From Archangium lansingense (lineage in GTDB: Bacteria; Myxococcota; Myxococcia; Myxococcales; Myxococcaceae): a DNA stretch of 64,000 nt. Numbering within the stretch: position 1 is the first letter of the stretch; each line of letters starts with the position of its first letter. Position numbers and translations under genes: made by a program. Shown in pieces: positions 27,427-35,233 of the stretch. The notes under the pieces were generated by a model. The model was not told the origin of the DNA. It saw nothing but the letters and a program-made list of their open reading frames with translations, and did no database searches. The stretch covers positions 13,270,001 to 13,334,000 of the forward strand of contig NZ_JAPNKA010000001.1 of NCBI RefSeq assembly GCF_026626635.1, read 5' to 3'.

Positions 27427-27522
27427 CTAATCCCCCTCGGGATATTGGGTTAAGGCGGCCCTGCGAGGCGTCTTCTGCCATGCAGGGCTCACCCTTAACT
27501 GACTTACCCGAGGAGGATTAGG
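27427..27522. repeat. 96-bp imperfect hairpin / MITE-like element upstream of SIR2 gene
   Basis: Terminal inverted repeats ctaatccccctcggg (27427-27441) and cccgaggaggattag (rc; 14 of 15 match), an inner pair gttaagg / ccttaac and a top stem gccctgc / gcagggc around a 17-nt loop. The whole 96 bp can fold into one long hairpin, 42 bp before the SIR2 start. It may be a MITE, a structured RNA or a transcription attenuator. No target duplication or transposase seen. Confidence 0.7.
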
Positions 27523-27675
27523 CCAGGATACCCTCGTGGTTAGAGTGAAGACCGAGCCTGACGGGTAGCTCCCCCAGGCGGAGACTGAGAGAGCGGCCAG
27601 ACCCAGCCCCTTTGTTCCTCCGCCGGCCGCGGTATCCGCTCCATCTTCGACTCAGGGCTCCGTCCAACGTGTCGA

Positions 27676-29226
27676 TCAGTCCCGTCCTCGCCCTTGAGTC
27701 GCCCGCTTCCTCACGGGACCGTTGTTCCTCTCAGGCTCCGCTCCTAGCCTCCGCTGTTCACGGGCTGAGTTCCGGATTGAGGCCTCCGCTTCGCGGAGTG
27801 CTTCGAGGGCAGTAGCGACCTCTCCGACCCCATCCACCTGGCCGAGCGCGGCGTTGAAGATTCTGCCCGCACGCGTCTGGCCCCCCCATCCCTCGAGGAA
27901 GCGGGGAACTCCCACCACGACTGGGAAGATGGGCTCTGGATTGGCGAGCGGCATCTTCACCGGCACGAGCCGGACCGCCTCCGCGTGCCTCGGCTCCACG
28001 TTCAGCATCACGCGGCACTGCGCCTCCACCAACGCGCGCAGCTCCTCCGTTGCCCCAGGTGGCAAGGCGAGCGTCGAGGCGAGCGCTGCGGTCAGCTTCT
28101 CCGTGAGTGCGCTCACGTCATGGAGCCAGTGCGAGGGCGGAAACCGCGTGCGCAGGGCCTCGGCCGTGTCCCGGAGGAAGCGACGTTCCAGCTCGCCCCC
28201 GTCCCAGTCGTTCCGGCCCAGCCACTCCAGCCGGTGGATGAGAAAGGCGAGGAACGTGCGGACCTGCCCGAGGCATTGCAGCACCTCGCACCCGACGAAG
28301 ATTCGGGAACCCGCCGGGTCCACCGACTCGGGCAGCTTGCCCGCCGGGGCGAGGATACCGATGAAAGGCCCTCCCAGAACCGTGGGGGTCTCCAGGTCGA
28401 GGAAGCGACCATCCGCGGTGAAGTTGTTGTGAAAGGAGCCCCAGTAGACGCCGGACTGGAAGAACCGCTCGAAGTGGTGGACGAGCCGCTCGATGGCGCG
28501 CTCCAGACGTTCCGCGAGCGCCTCGGGGGAGACGTCGCCAGTGCGCACATCTGGCTGGGAGGGGCCTCCCAGGTACCTGGCCATCCGCAGGAACAACTCG
28601 ATCACGAACGGGGCGCCACCGCGCCACTGGGAGAACGCCCAGACGAAGTTGGACAGGCGCGCGAAGCCCGCGTCCTTGACGGAGATCGCCTGAAGCCGCC
28701 GATCCACCTGGGCGAGCTGGCGCGGGTCGCGACCCGCGAAGATCGACTCCACATACTGCTCGGCCTCCGGTGGCAACGGCGCGAGGAGCAGTCCCTCGCA
28801 AGCGACGAGGGTGTCACCTGCGCCCAGTTCCTCCAGGTAACAGCTCACGAGGTACTCCCTCGCGGCAGCGGAAGGGAGCAGGTGCCCGCTGCTGTGGTAG
28901 CGATCTGTCCGGTGGCACCAGTTCGCCGCGAGCGGGGTGCGGCCCACGCCCTTCAGGTACTTGCCAGCGTAGAAACCCGCTCGGCCCGACCCCAGCCGCC
29001 GGGAGATGTTGCCGTCCGCATTGGTCTGGAGGTCCGCATACAAGAGCTCTGATTCCTGCGCCGGCCGCACCGAAAACCCGAAGGGCCCGATGCGCCCGAG
29101 GTCTACCTGGACGGCGCACTCGGCATGGCTCGCATGCAACGAGGTGAATCCCGCGGGCCCGACGGGAACGGGGACCGACCAGGGGTCTGTCGGGTGACTC
29201 GGTGGACGCTTGCAGTTCGGAGACAA
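27676..29226 (-). CDS. Divergent SelO-like (pseudokinase AMPylase) protein
   Basis: 516-aa protein distantly like SelO/UPF0061, which transfers AMP to proteins. Visible correspondences are KYLKGVGRTPLA (SelO: LKGxGxTPYS), LLPSAAAREYLVSCYLEELG (SelO: xLRSxIREFLxSEAMxxLG) and a catalytic-loop-like WGSFHNNFTADGRFLDLET (SelO: HGVMNTDN...DYG). Lys and Asn/Asp positions for nucleotide binding are therefore plausible. The start is TTG at 29226, chosen because AAGGAG lies 6 nt upstream; the TTG at 29262 lacks a site. It is the last gene of a minus-strand group with a double-glycine precursor and an unknown protein, separated from the latter by a palindromic repeat. A RiPP-modifying or self-resistance role is inferred. 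Confidence 0.55.
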   Translation of the reverse strand: MSPNCKRPPSHPTDPWSVPVPVGPAGFTSLHASHAECAVQVDLGRIGPFGFSVRPAQESELLYADLQTNADGNISRRLGSGRAGFYAGKYLKGVGRTPLAANWCHRTDRYHSSGHLLPSAAAREYLVSCYLEELGAGDTLVACEGLLLAPLPPEAEQYVESIFAGRDPRQLAQVDRRLQAISVKDAGFARLSNFVWAFSQWRGGAPFVIELFLRMARYLGGPSQPDVRTGDVSPEALAERLERAIERLVHHFERFFQSGVYWGSFHNNFTADGRFLDLETPTVLGGPFIGILAPAGKLPESVDPAGSRIFVGCEVLQCLGQVRTFLAFLIHRLEWLGRNDWDGGELERRFLRDTAEALRTRFPPSHWLHDVSALTEKLTAALASTLALPPGATEELRALVEAQCRVMLNVEPRHAEAVRLVPVKMPLANPEPIFPVVVGVPRFLEGWGGQTRAGRIFNAALGQVDGVGEVATALEALREAEASIRNSAREQRRLGAEPERNNGPVRKRATQGRGRD

Positions 29227-29263
29227 GGCCAGCTCCTTCGTGTGTTTCAGATTCCGCGCCAAT

Positions 29264-29445
29264 CCCTTTCAGACAGGTCCGCGAAGAAGTGCCCACGGCC
29301 ATTTCCCCTCTCCCTCCGGGAGAGGGACGGGGTGAGGGTGTCGGGTGAACCCGGGTTGAACCCGTGCCCACCCTGGGGCCACGGATTGAAGAACGGATCC
29401 GGATACCCTCACCCTAGCCCTCTCCCTCTGGGAGAGGGGACATCC
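29264..29445. repeat. Palindromic dispersed repeat, full copy
   Basis: Element bounded by two 9-bp-stem palindromes, CCCTCTCCC-tcc-GGGAGAGGG (29306-29326) and CCCTCTCCC-tct-GGGAGAGGG (29418-29438), with about 90 bp of unique centre (ggtgagggtgtcgggtgaac... to ...ggatccggataccctcacc). The left flank aatccctttcag is shared with the copy at 40514. It fills the gap between the two modifying-enzyme genes of the RiPP-like cluster and ends just upstream of the SelO-like start. Confidence 0.9.
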
Positions 29446-29474
29446 ACGGGCTCTCGGACCAGGTCCAAGAACTC

Positions 29475-30659
29475 CTAGTTCAGGACGAACAGGTCTCGTG
29501 GCTCGCCTCCCACCGGAGGAACACGCTCCGCCCTCTCGATGAGCCGCAATACCTCCTCGTGCTCCTCGCGCCGGAGTCCACGCGCAATGGCCTGCCGGAC
29601 GTCTCTGCTCAACCTGTCGAACGCCATCGCCGAGACACGCTGGAGGACGTAGTAGCGCAGGCTCTCGGGGGCCGCGCCCGGCGTGAACGGAACCACATTC
29701 GCATTCACGAAGCGGAAGTCGGGCCGGCGCGCTCTCGGACTCTCGGGAGGCTCGTTCCGATTGCGGAGCACGAGTCCACTGTCTGAGTCCTCCTTGATCT
29801 TCGCGAACATCACCCGCCCCAGCTCGTGAATCAGCCGCTGCTTCCAGGGCTCCTCGAAGGAGACGGGCGCGGACAGTCCGCGGGGGCCAGGTGGAATCTC
29901 CTCGGCGGCCAGGAAGGACAACCACAGCCGGGTGTACTCGCGCTGCCTGGCGCCGTAGGTCAGCTCGTGCGAGAGCCATTTGAGCAGCCGGGGGCTCCTG
30001 CGCACATCCCGGACATCGAAGCCCTCGAAGACGCCCGAGCAGTAGAAGCGGGCAAGGTCACCAAAGAATTCGGGGCGCTGCGCATCCCAGCGCGGGCAGA
30101 ACCGGCGGTACTCGGAGACGTAGCGCTCGTGATAGTTGACCGTGAGGTTCACGAGCGTGGTGCCAATCGGTATCCGCTCGGCGAGGTTGAAGGTCGAGAG
30201 GTACCAGTAATCAAGCCCGACCGTCGCAGCCACCTCGGTCAGGAGATGGCAGAAGACGAAATCCTCGAGGTTGTCGCGGAGGATGGGGCCGGTATCGAAC
30301 CGGACCCGCGGGGCCAATCCGGCGATGGCCGCCGCGGACCAGCAATGCAGGTAGTCGTGCACAGCGAACAGCACTTCCCGGACCAGGTGGTCCCCCTCGT
30401 TGTAGTCCCGGGCCGAGCCGTATGGCGCATCGAGCCAGCGCGAGAGCGCCGAGTTGCTCGCGTAGAAGACGGACCGATGGAAGGGGTTGAAGCCCGTCAG
30501 GGACACCGGGGCGATGCGCTCGTAGTGCCACCGTTGATCAATCGCGCGCGGCACGAGGCGCACCAGGGGATCCGAGAGCATCCGGCGAACGAGCGGCAGT
30601 TGCAGAAGCGACTCCGCATGGGGCTCGAAGGGAACAGGAGAGGGAAGAGCGCTGAGCAT
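29475..30659 (-). CDS. Unknown His/Glu-rich protein of RiPP-like cluster
   Basis: 394-aa protein, no recognised domain, no signal peptide. Two helical segments carry metal-ligand-like patterns: EVLFAVHDYLHCW (E-x5-H-x3-H) and EDFVFCHLLTEVAATVGLDY (E-x5-H-x3-E). This could suit a di-metal helical-bundle oxygenase, but that is speculation. The start MLSALPSPVPFEPH at 30659 is chosen because the upstream in-frame sequence overlaps the precursor gene and looks non-coding. It lies 85 nt after the double-glycine precursor, with a strong hairpin in that gap. It is probably the primary maturation enzyme of the peptide. Confidence 0.6.
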   Translation of the reverse strand: MLSALPSPVPFEPHAESLLQLPLVRRMLSDPLVRLVPRAIDQRWHYERIAPVSLTGFNPFHRSVFYASNSALSRWLDAPYGSARDYNEGDHLVREVLFAVHDYLHCWSAAAIAGLAPRVRFDTGPILRDNLEDFVFCHLLTEVAATVGLDYWYLSTFNLAERIPIGTTLVNLTVNYHERYVSEYRRFCPRWDAQRPEFFGDLARFYCSGVFEGFDVRDVRRSPRLLKWLSHELTYGARQREYTRLWLSFLAAEEIPPGPRGLSAPVSFEEPWKQRLIHELGRVMFAKIKEDSDSGLVLRNRNEPPESPRARRPDFRFVNANVVPFTPGAAPESLRYYVLQRVSAMAFDRLSRDVRQAIARGLRREEHEEVLRLIERAERVPPVGGEPRDLFVLN

Positions 30660-30680
30660 GACCGTGGACTCGAAGGTGCG

Positions 30681-30710
30681 GGACGGCGGCGCGGTGAGGC
30701 ACCGCCGTCC
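30681..30710. terminator. Hairpin between precursor and enzyme genes (attenuator-like)
   Basis: Perfect 9-bp stem GGACGGCGG (30681-30689) / CCGCCGTCC (30702-30710) with a 12-nt loop, placed between the 66-aa precursor stop (30745) and the next start (30659). No T tract follows. RiPP operons often use such a structure to make more precursor than enzyme. Confidence 0.6.
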
Positions 30711-30744
30711 TCGGTGCTGGGGTGAAGGAGGTGGTCCGAGCGAC

Positions 30745-30945
30745 TCACTCCGCCTCGCCCTTGTTGCCCGCGCGGTCTTCCAGCTTGACCGAGGCATCCG
30801 GCACGAGTTCCAAGGCCTCGGCGAAGCCACCCGTGACCGAGGCCAGGTCCTCGAGGGTCAGCTCCTTCTTCTCCAATTCCTGTGACCGCCTGGTCGACTG
30901 CTGGGTTTTCCGCGGCTGCGACTGCTTCTTCGTCTTGCGATTCAT
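30745..30945 (-). CDS. Double-glycine-leader peptide precursor (candidate RiPP)
   Basis: 66-aa peptide. Residues 1-27 are basic and Gln-rich; residues 28-40 read ELTLEDLASVTGG, a textbook double-glycine leader end (LxxEDLxxVxGG) as in Nif11-, bacteriocin- and other RiPP precursors. The predicted core, residues 41-66, starts FAEALELVPDASVKLEDRAG and is charged, with no Cys or Thr and a single Ser, so classic lanthipeptide chemistry is excluded. The ATG at 30945 has GAGGAG 8 nt upstream. It is the first gene of the minus-strand set followed by an unknown protein and the SelO-like protein. No transporter/peptidase is seen nearby. Modification type is unknown. Confidence 0.65.
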   Translation of the reverse strand: MNRKTKKQSQPRKTQQSTRRSQELEKKELTLEDLASVTGGFAEALELVPDASVKLEDRAGNKGEAE

Positions 30946-31119
30946 GGCGTGGCTCCTCGGGTATGGGCTGCGGTGTCACCGCCGCCTCACCAGCAGCTAC
31001 GCCGAGGCATTGAGGCTGGATTTTCGATGCGCCCCGCCCCGAGCGATGGCCGGACTCGCACGCCTGCTGTCCATGGTGAGACTCGGCCCGCGGCTTCCAG
31101 AGCCCTCGGGCATGGTGGC

Positions 31120-33018
31120 TCAGGCGAGCCCGTGCCGGCTGAGCATCCGGTACAGCGTGCTCCGCGCAACCCCCAGACGCCGCGCCGCCTCGCTGAGGTT
31201 CCCGCTCGCGGCGGCCATCGCATCCTTCAGCGCGCGGGCCTCCGCGGCCTTCCTGCCACCCCCCTCGTTGGTCTCCGCGGCGCCGGACGGCTCGGCGACA
31301 TCCCCCGGGAGGTGCTCGGGAGCGAGCGGCTCGCCCTCACCCGCGAGCGCGAAGGCATGCGCGAGCGCGGACTTCAGCTCCCGCACGTTCCCCGGCCACG
31401 TGTGCGCCTCGATGAGCCGCTCGGTCTCGGGGGACAGCGGAGGCACCTCACCCCGCTGAGCCTGGGCGATGTTCTCCACGAGTGCGCGCGACAGCTCGAC
31501 CTTGTCCGTTCTCCGGCGAAGGGGCGGCAGGGAGAGCACCGCGCCACGAATGCGGTAGTAAAGGTCGCGCCGGAACTTCCCCGCCTCCACCAGCGCGGGC
31601 AGGTCACGGCAAGTGGCGCTGATGAGTCGGAAGCGAGACTCCCGCGGCCGCGTCTCGCCGAGCCGGAAGTAGTGCCCATCATCGAGTACCCGGAGCAGGA
31701 GCGCCTGGAGCTGCTCGGGCATCTCGCCAATCTCATCGAGGAACAGCGTTCCCCCATCGGCCGCGCCGAGCTTGCCCTTGCTTCCAGCGGCGAGCGCGCC
31801 GGTGAAGGCTCCTGGTGCGTAGCCGAACAGCTCGGCCTCGAGCAGCCCCGCGGGCATCGCTCCACAGTTGATGGCCAGGAAGGGGCCGGACGCAGTGCCA
31901 CTCGCATCGTGAATGGCGCGTGCGAGCAGCTCCTTGCCAGTGCCCGTCTCGGCGAGCAACAGGACCGGCAGCGGACTGCGCGCGACCCGGGCCGCCCGTT
32001 GCTTCGTCTCCTGCAACACCGGATCACTCCCCACGAGCCTGTCGAACGAAGAAGGCAGCGGCTCCGCCACGCGCGCCCGGGGAACGTCGCGCTCGAGGAA
32101 GACGGCGAGCGCGAGGGGACGTCCGCGTGCATCGAAGTGCGGCACAGGGTGGAGCCGCATACCGGAGACGCGGCACTGCTTGCCACTCAGGGCCGCCTCC
32201 ACGAGCGCGGTCCACGACAGCGGAAGCACCTTCTCGACAGGCCGTCCCATCACGGAGGAGGGTGACTGGCCGAGCCTCGCCGCCGCATCCGCGCTCACCT
32301 GCCGGACCACGCCGGGCGCCTCGACCAGGAGTGACGGGAAGCCGGAGAGCTGAGCCTCGAGGCTCCGGCGGCCCCCCATGAGCATCTCCTCATAGCTGCG
32401 AAGCCGGAGCGACTGCTCGGCGGCATGCGCGGATGCGAGCACGAGCGCCTCGAGCAGCGGGTCCGCCTGGGTCACGGCTCCACTCACATCCAGCACGGCG
32501 ACCAGCTCACCGAATGGATCTCGAATCGGCGCCGCGTAGCAGACGAGGCCGTGGTTGCGCTCCTCCAGGTGCGCGCGCCCGACCACCGCGACCGGCTCGC
32601 CCTCGGCAATCGCGGTCCCAATGGCATTCGTGCCGCGCGTGCGCTCCGCCCAGCTCGCGCCCTCCACCAGCCGTGATGTGTCCGCGGAATGGAGGGACGC
32701 ACCAGCACCACCCCGTGCGAGCACCACGACGCCCTCCGCATCGGAGAGGACGGCGCGGAACGCGGAGGCGCTCGTCTCTGTCGCGAGCCGAGAGACGAGC
32801 TGGACCGCATCGACACAGCGCTCGGTCAGGGACTCGCGCCGGGAACGCAGCTCCGCATCGGTGACGCCTTCGGAGTGCGCGGGGCCGGCCGCCTTCGCCC
32901 CCAACGCCACCGCACGCGACCAGCGGCGGAGAATGGAGTGCGAGCGCGCCTCTGCCTCGACGACACCCGAGACGAAACGCTCCCAGACCTGCGGCTCCGG
33001 CTCGATCAGTTTGAGCAT
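31120..33018 (-). CDS. AcoR-type sigma-54-dependent regulator (GAF-AAA+-Fis)
   Basis: 632-aa enhancer-binding protein. Residues about 70-200 form a GAF-like sensor (GTNAIGTAIAEGEPVAVVG is the AcoR-family hallmark), about 220-305 a PAS-like segment, then the AAA+ domain with Walker A AETGTGKE (356-363) and the sigma-54 contact loop GAFTGA (403-408), and a C-terminal Fis-type helix-turn-helix (LSEAARRLGVARSTLYRML). The start at 33018 has GGAGGA 8 nt upstream, better than the longer reading to 33225. It is divergent from the aldehyde dehydrogenase, whose upstream region holds a sigma-54 promoter, so it most likely activates that gene in response to an alcohol, acetoin or aldehyde. Confidence 0.9.
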   Translation of the reverse strand: MLKLIEPEPQVWERFVSGVVEAEARSHSILRRWSRAVALGAKAAGPAHSEGVTDAELRSRRESLTERCVDAVQLVSRLATETSASAFRAVLSDAEGVVVLARGGAGASLHSADTSRLVEGASWAERTRGTNAIGTAIAEGEPVAVVGRAHLEERNHGLVCYAAPIRDPFGELVAVLDVSGAVTQADPLLEALVLASAHAAEQSLRLRSYEEMLMGGRRSLEAQLSGFPSLLVEAPGVVRQVSADAAARLGQSPSSVMGRPVEKVLPLSWTALVEAALSGKQCRVSGMRLHPVPHFDARGRPLALAVFLERDVPRARVAEPLPSSFDRLVGSDPVLQETKQRAARVARSPLPVLLLAETGTGKELLARAIHDASGTASGPFLAINCGAMPAGLLEAELFGYAPGAFTGALAAGSKGKLGAADGGTLFLDEIGEMPEQLQALLLRVLDDGHYFRLGETRPRESRFRLISATCRDLPALVEAGKFRRDLYYRIRGAVLSLPPLRRRTDKVELSRALVENIAQAQRGEVPPLSPETERLIEAHTWPGNVRELKSALAHAFALAGEGEPLAPEHLPGDVAEPSGAAETNEGGGRKAAEARALKDAMAAASGNLSEAARRLGVARSTLYRMLSRHGLA

Positions 33019-33095
33019 CTCTGTGTCCTCCGGACCTTCCGAATTCTGATCCAGGCCCTCAGGGGATTGCACGCGGGCCTCGTGCCCTTTTTCTG

Positions 33096-33169
33096 TGACG
33101 TCCCGCGTCATGTCGCGAAACGCTGCACCTGTCTCGTCTCGATGACCGCTTCCGCTCCAGGTCGCGACA
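33096..33169. promoter_or_regulatory. Candidate enhancer sites for the AcoR-type regulator
   Basis: Two inverted-repeat signals lie upstream of the sigma-54 promoter: TGACG-tcccg-CGTCA (33096-33110), and TGTCGCGA (33111-33118) facing TCGCGACA (33162-33169), a perfect 8-bp inverted pair 43 bp apart. They lie about 50-125 bp before the predicted start of transcription, the usual place for enhancer sites. Confidence 0.5.
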
Positions 33170-33191
33170 CCGCGTGAGAGGGAAGGGGCTT

Positions 33192-33207
33192 GGGCACGTG
33201 CGCTGCA
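33192..33207 (+). promoter_or_regulatory. Sigma-54 (-24/-12) promoter for aldehyde dehydrogenase
   Basis: TGGGCACGTGCGCTGCAC contains GG (33193-33194), ten bases, then GC (33205-33206), the invariant spacing of RpoN promoters, with a good GGCACG -24 element. It lies 55 bp before the ALDH start and next to a sigma-54 activator gene. Confidence 0.75.
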
Positions 33208-33260
33208 CTGAAGACCAGGGCTCACGCCGCAATCCCGCGGCTCTTCCCCACGGAGCGCAG

Positions 33261-34790
33261 ATGTCCAGCAAGGTGTACGCAGCCCCCAACACGTCGGGTT
33301 CGCCGGTCCAGTTCAAGTCGCGCTACGCCAACTACATCGGTGGTGAATGGACCCCGCCGAAGAATGGCCGGTACTTCGAGAACATCACCCCCGTCACCGG
33401 CCGCGCGTTCTGTGAGGTGCCCCGCTCGGATGCGAGCGACATCGAGGCCGCGCTCGACGCCGCGCACCGCGCGAAGACGGGCTGGGGGAAGACCTCGCCC
33501 ACCGAGCGGGCCATCATCCTCAACAAGATCGCCGACCGCATCGAGCAGAACCTCGAGAAGCTGGCCATCGCGGAGACGTGGGACAACGGCAAGCCCATCC
33601 GCGAGACGCTCGCCGCGGACCTGCCGCTGACGGTGGACCACTTCCGCTATTTCGCCGGCTGCATCCGTGCGCAGGAGGGCAGCCTGTCCGAGCTGGACGC
33701 GGACACCGTGGCCTACCACTTCCACGAGCCGCTCGGCGTGGTAGCGCAAATCATCCCCTGGAACTTCCCGCTGCTCATGGCCGCGTGGAAGCTCGCCCCG
33801 GCGCTCGCCGCGGGCAACGCGGTGGTGCTCAAGCCGGCCGAGCAGACGCCCTCCTCCATCCTCATGCTCGCGGAGCTCATTGGAGACCTGCTCCCCCCAG
33901 GTGTGCTGAACATCGTGAACGGCTTTGGCGTGGAGGCGGGCAAGCCGCTGGCCATGAACAAGCGCGTGGCGAAGGTGGCCTTCACCGGTGAGACCACCAC
34001 TGGCCGGCTCATCATGCAGTACGCGTCCGAGAACCTGATTCCGGTGACGCTGGAGCTCGGCGGCAAGTCGCCCAACATCTTCTTCGACGACATCTTCGCG
34101 AAGAACGACGACTTCGCGGACAAAGCGATGGAGGGCTTCGCCATGTTCGCCCTGAACCAGGGCGAGGTCTGCACCTGTCCCTCGCGCGCGCTCGTCAGCG
34201 AGAAGATCTACAAGGAGTTCCTCGAGCGGGCCATCGAGCGCACGAAGAAGATCAAGACGGGCAACCCGCTGGACACCTCCACGATGATCGGCGCCCAGGC
34301 GTCGAATGATCAGCTGGAGAAGATCCTCTCGTACGTGGACATCGGCAAGAAGGAGGGCGCGAAGGTGCTGCTCGGTGGCGAGCGGCTGCGCCACGGCGGC
34401 GACCTCGACAACGGCTACTACGTCTCGCCGACCATCTTCGAGGGCAACAACCGGATGCGCATCTTCCAGGAGGAGATCTTCGGACCGGTCGTCTCCGTGA
34501 CGTCCTTCAAGGACGTGGATGATGCGCTGAAGATCGCCAACGACACGCTGTACGGCCTCGGGGCCGGCGTGTGGACGCGCGACACGTCGACGGCGTACCG
34601 GGTGGGCCGCGAGGTGCAGGCGGGCCGCGTCTGGACGAACTGCTACCACCTGTACCCGGCGCATGCGGCCTTCGGTGGCTACAAGCAGTCGGGCATCGGC
34701 CGTGAGAACCACCGGATGATGCTCAATCACTACCAGCAGACGAAGAACCTGCTCGTCAGCTACTCGCCGAAGGCGATGGGCTTCTTCTAG
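33261..34790 (+). CDS. NAD-dependent aldehyde dehydrogenase, ExaC/AldB type
   Basis: 509-aa ALDH close to the ExaC/AldA group that oxidises acetaldehyde from ethanol or acetoin catabolism. The catalytic Cys is in NQGEVCTCPSR (a Cys pair typical of this group), the general-base Glu in TLELGGKSPN, and the NAD-binding FTGETTTGR replaces the usual FTGSTxVG. The start MSSKVYAAPN at 33261 fits known N termini. It is transcribed from the predicted sigma-54 promoter and followed by the remnant of a DUF779 gene, the usual neighbour of these ALDHs. Confidence 0.93.
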   Translation: MSSKVYAAPNTSGSPVQFKSRYANYIGGEWTPPKNGRYFENITPVTGRAFCEVPRSDASDIEAALDAAHRAKTGWGKTSPTERAIILNKIADRIEQNLEKLAIAETWDNGKPIRETLAADLPLTVDHFRYFAGCIRAQEGSLSELDADTVAYHFHEPLGVVAQIIPWNFPLLMAAWKLAPALAAGNAVVLKPAEQTPSSILMLAELIGDLLPPGVLNIVNGFGVEAGKPLAMNKRVAKVAFTGETTTGRLIMQYASENLIPVTLELGGKSPNIFFDDIFAKNDDFADKAMEGFAMFALNQGEVCTCPSRALVSEKIYKEFLERAIERTKKIKTGNPLDTSTMIGAQASNDQLEKILSYVDIGKKEGAKVLLGGERLRHGGDLDNGYYVSPTIFEGNNRMRIFQEEIFGPVVSVTSFKDVDDALKIANDTLYGLGAGVWTRDTSTAYRVGREVQAGRVWTNCYHLYPAHAAFGGYKQSGIGRENHRMMLNHYQQTKNLLVSYSPKAMGFF

Positions 34791-34807
34791 GCCAGGGAAG
34801 AACGAAC

Positions 34808-34891
34808 ATGAGCGTCCCGCGTGTCCTCGCCTCCGAAGCGGCCCTGCGGTTGCTCGACAACTCCAGATCCTGGTGCGCGGACTCTCCGTAA
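34808..34891 (+). pseudogene. Remnant of DUF779 gene
   Basis: A 27-codon ORF, MSVPRVLASEAALRLLDN..., starting 17 nt after the ALDH stop behind an AGGGAA-type ribosome binding site. The first 16-17 residues match the usual N terminus of DUF779 proteins (PRVxATxAALxLLDxLR), which normally sit directly behind ExaC-type ALDH genes. After that the sequence is unrelated and stops; the Cys-rich centre (GGCCDGS) was not found in any frame downstream. Best read as a 3' deletion. Confidence 0.6.
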
Positions 34892-34990
34892 AACATGAAG
34901 CCCCTGTGATTCCAGCACGGCGCGGTGCTCCCCGAGCGCCGCGTATCTCATCTTCTCAGCATCACTCCCGGTGAACGTGCCGCTGTCTCG

Positions 34991-35044
34991 CTGACATGTC
35001 AGTCGGCCCCACTGACATGTCAGTCCGCCTCGCTGACGTGTCGC
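34991..35044. promoter_or_regulatory. Three helically phased palindromic operator sites before the geosmin operon
   Basis: Perfect 12-bp palindromes CTGACATGTCAG at 34991-35002 and 35012-35023, and a degenerate third copy ctgacgtgtcgc at 35033-35044. Starts are exactly 21 bp apart, two DNA turns, so bound dimers would line up on one face. They lie 190-243 bp before the synthase start. The rest of the 34892-35233 gap shows no gene. Confidence 0.75.
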
Positions 35045-35233
35045 TCTCCGCTGCGAGCACCGCCGCCCCTGGCCCCAGCCTCCTGATTCCGCCCCCTTAC
35101 GCGTCATGTGGCCCTGGCGGCCACTGGCACATGGCTTGCTGAAGGAGCCGCGCGCAGCACGAACGCACGGTCCCCCCCGCCTCTCATCCCATCCCATTCA
35201 TCGATTTCCGAAGGACCGTCACAAGGTGCAAGC

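Noticed and set aside
27427..27675. Retron-type msr-msd RNA next to the SIR2 gene
   Set aside because: The long hairpin is suggestive, but no reverse transcriptase is encoded anywhere near.
29264..29445. Complete insertion sequence
   Set aside because: Too short and no transposase; fits a non-autonomous palindromic repeat.
34787..35197. 136-codon minus-strand frame across the palindromic operators
   Set aside because: No ribosome binding site, low-complexity product, and it runs through the operator palindromes and the DUF779 remnant.
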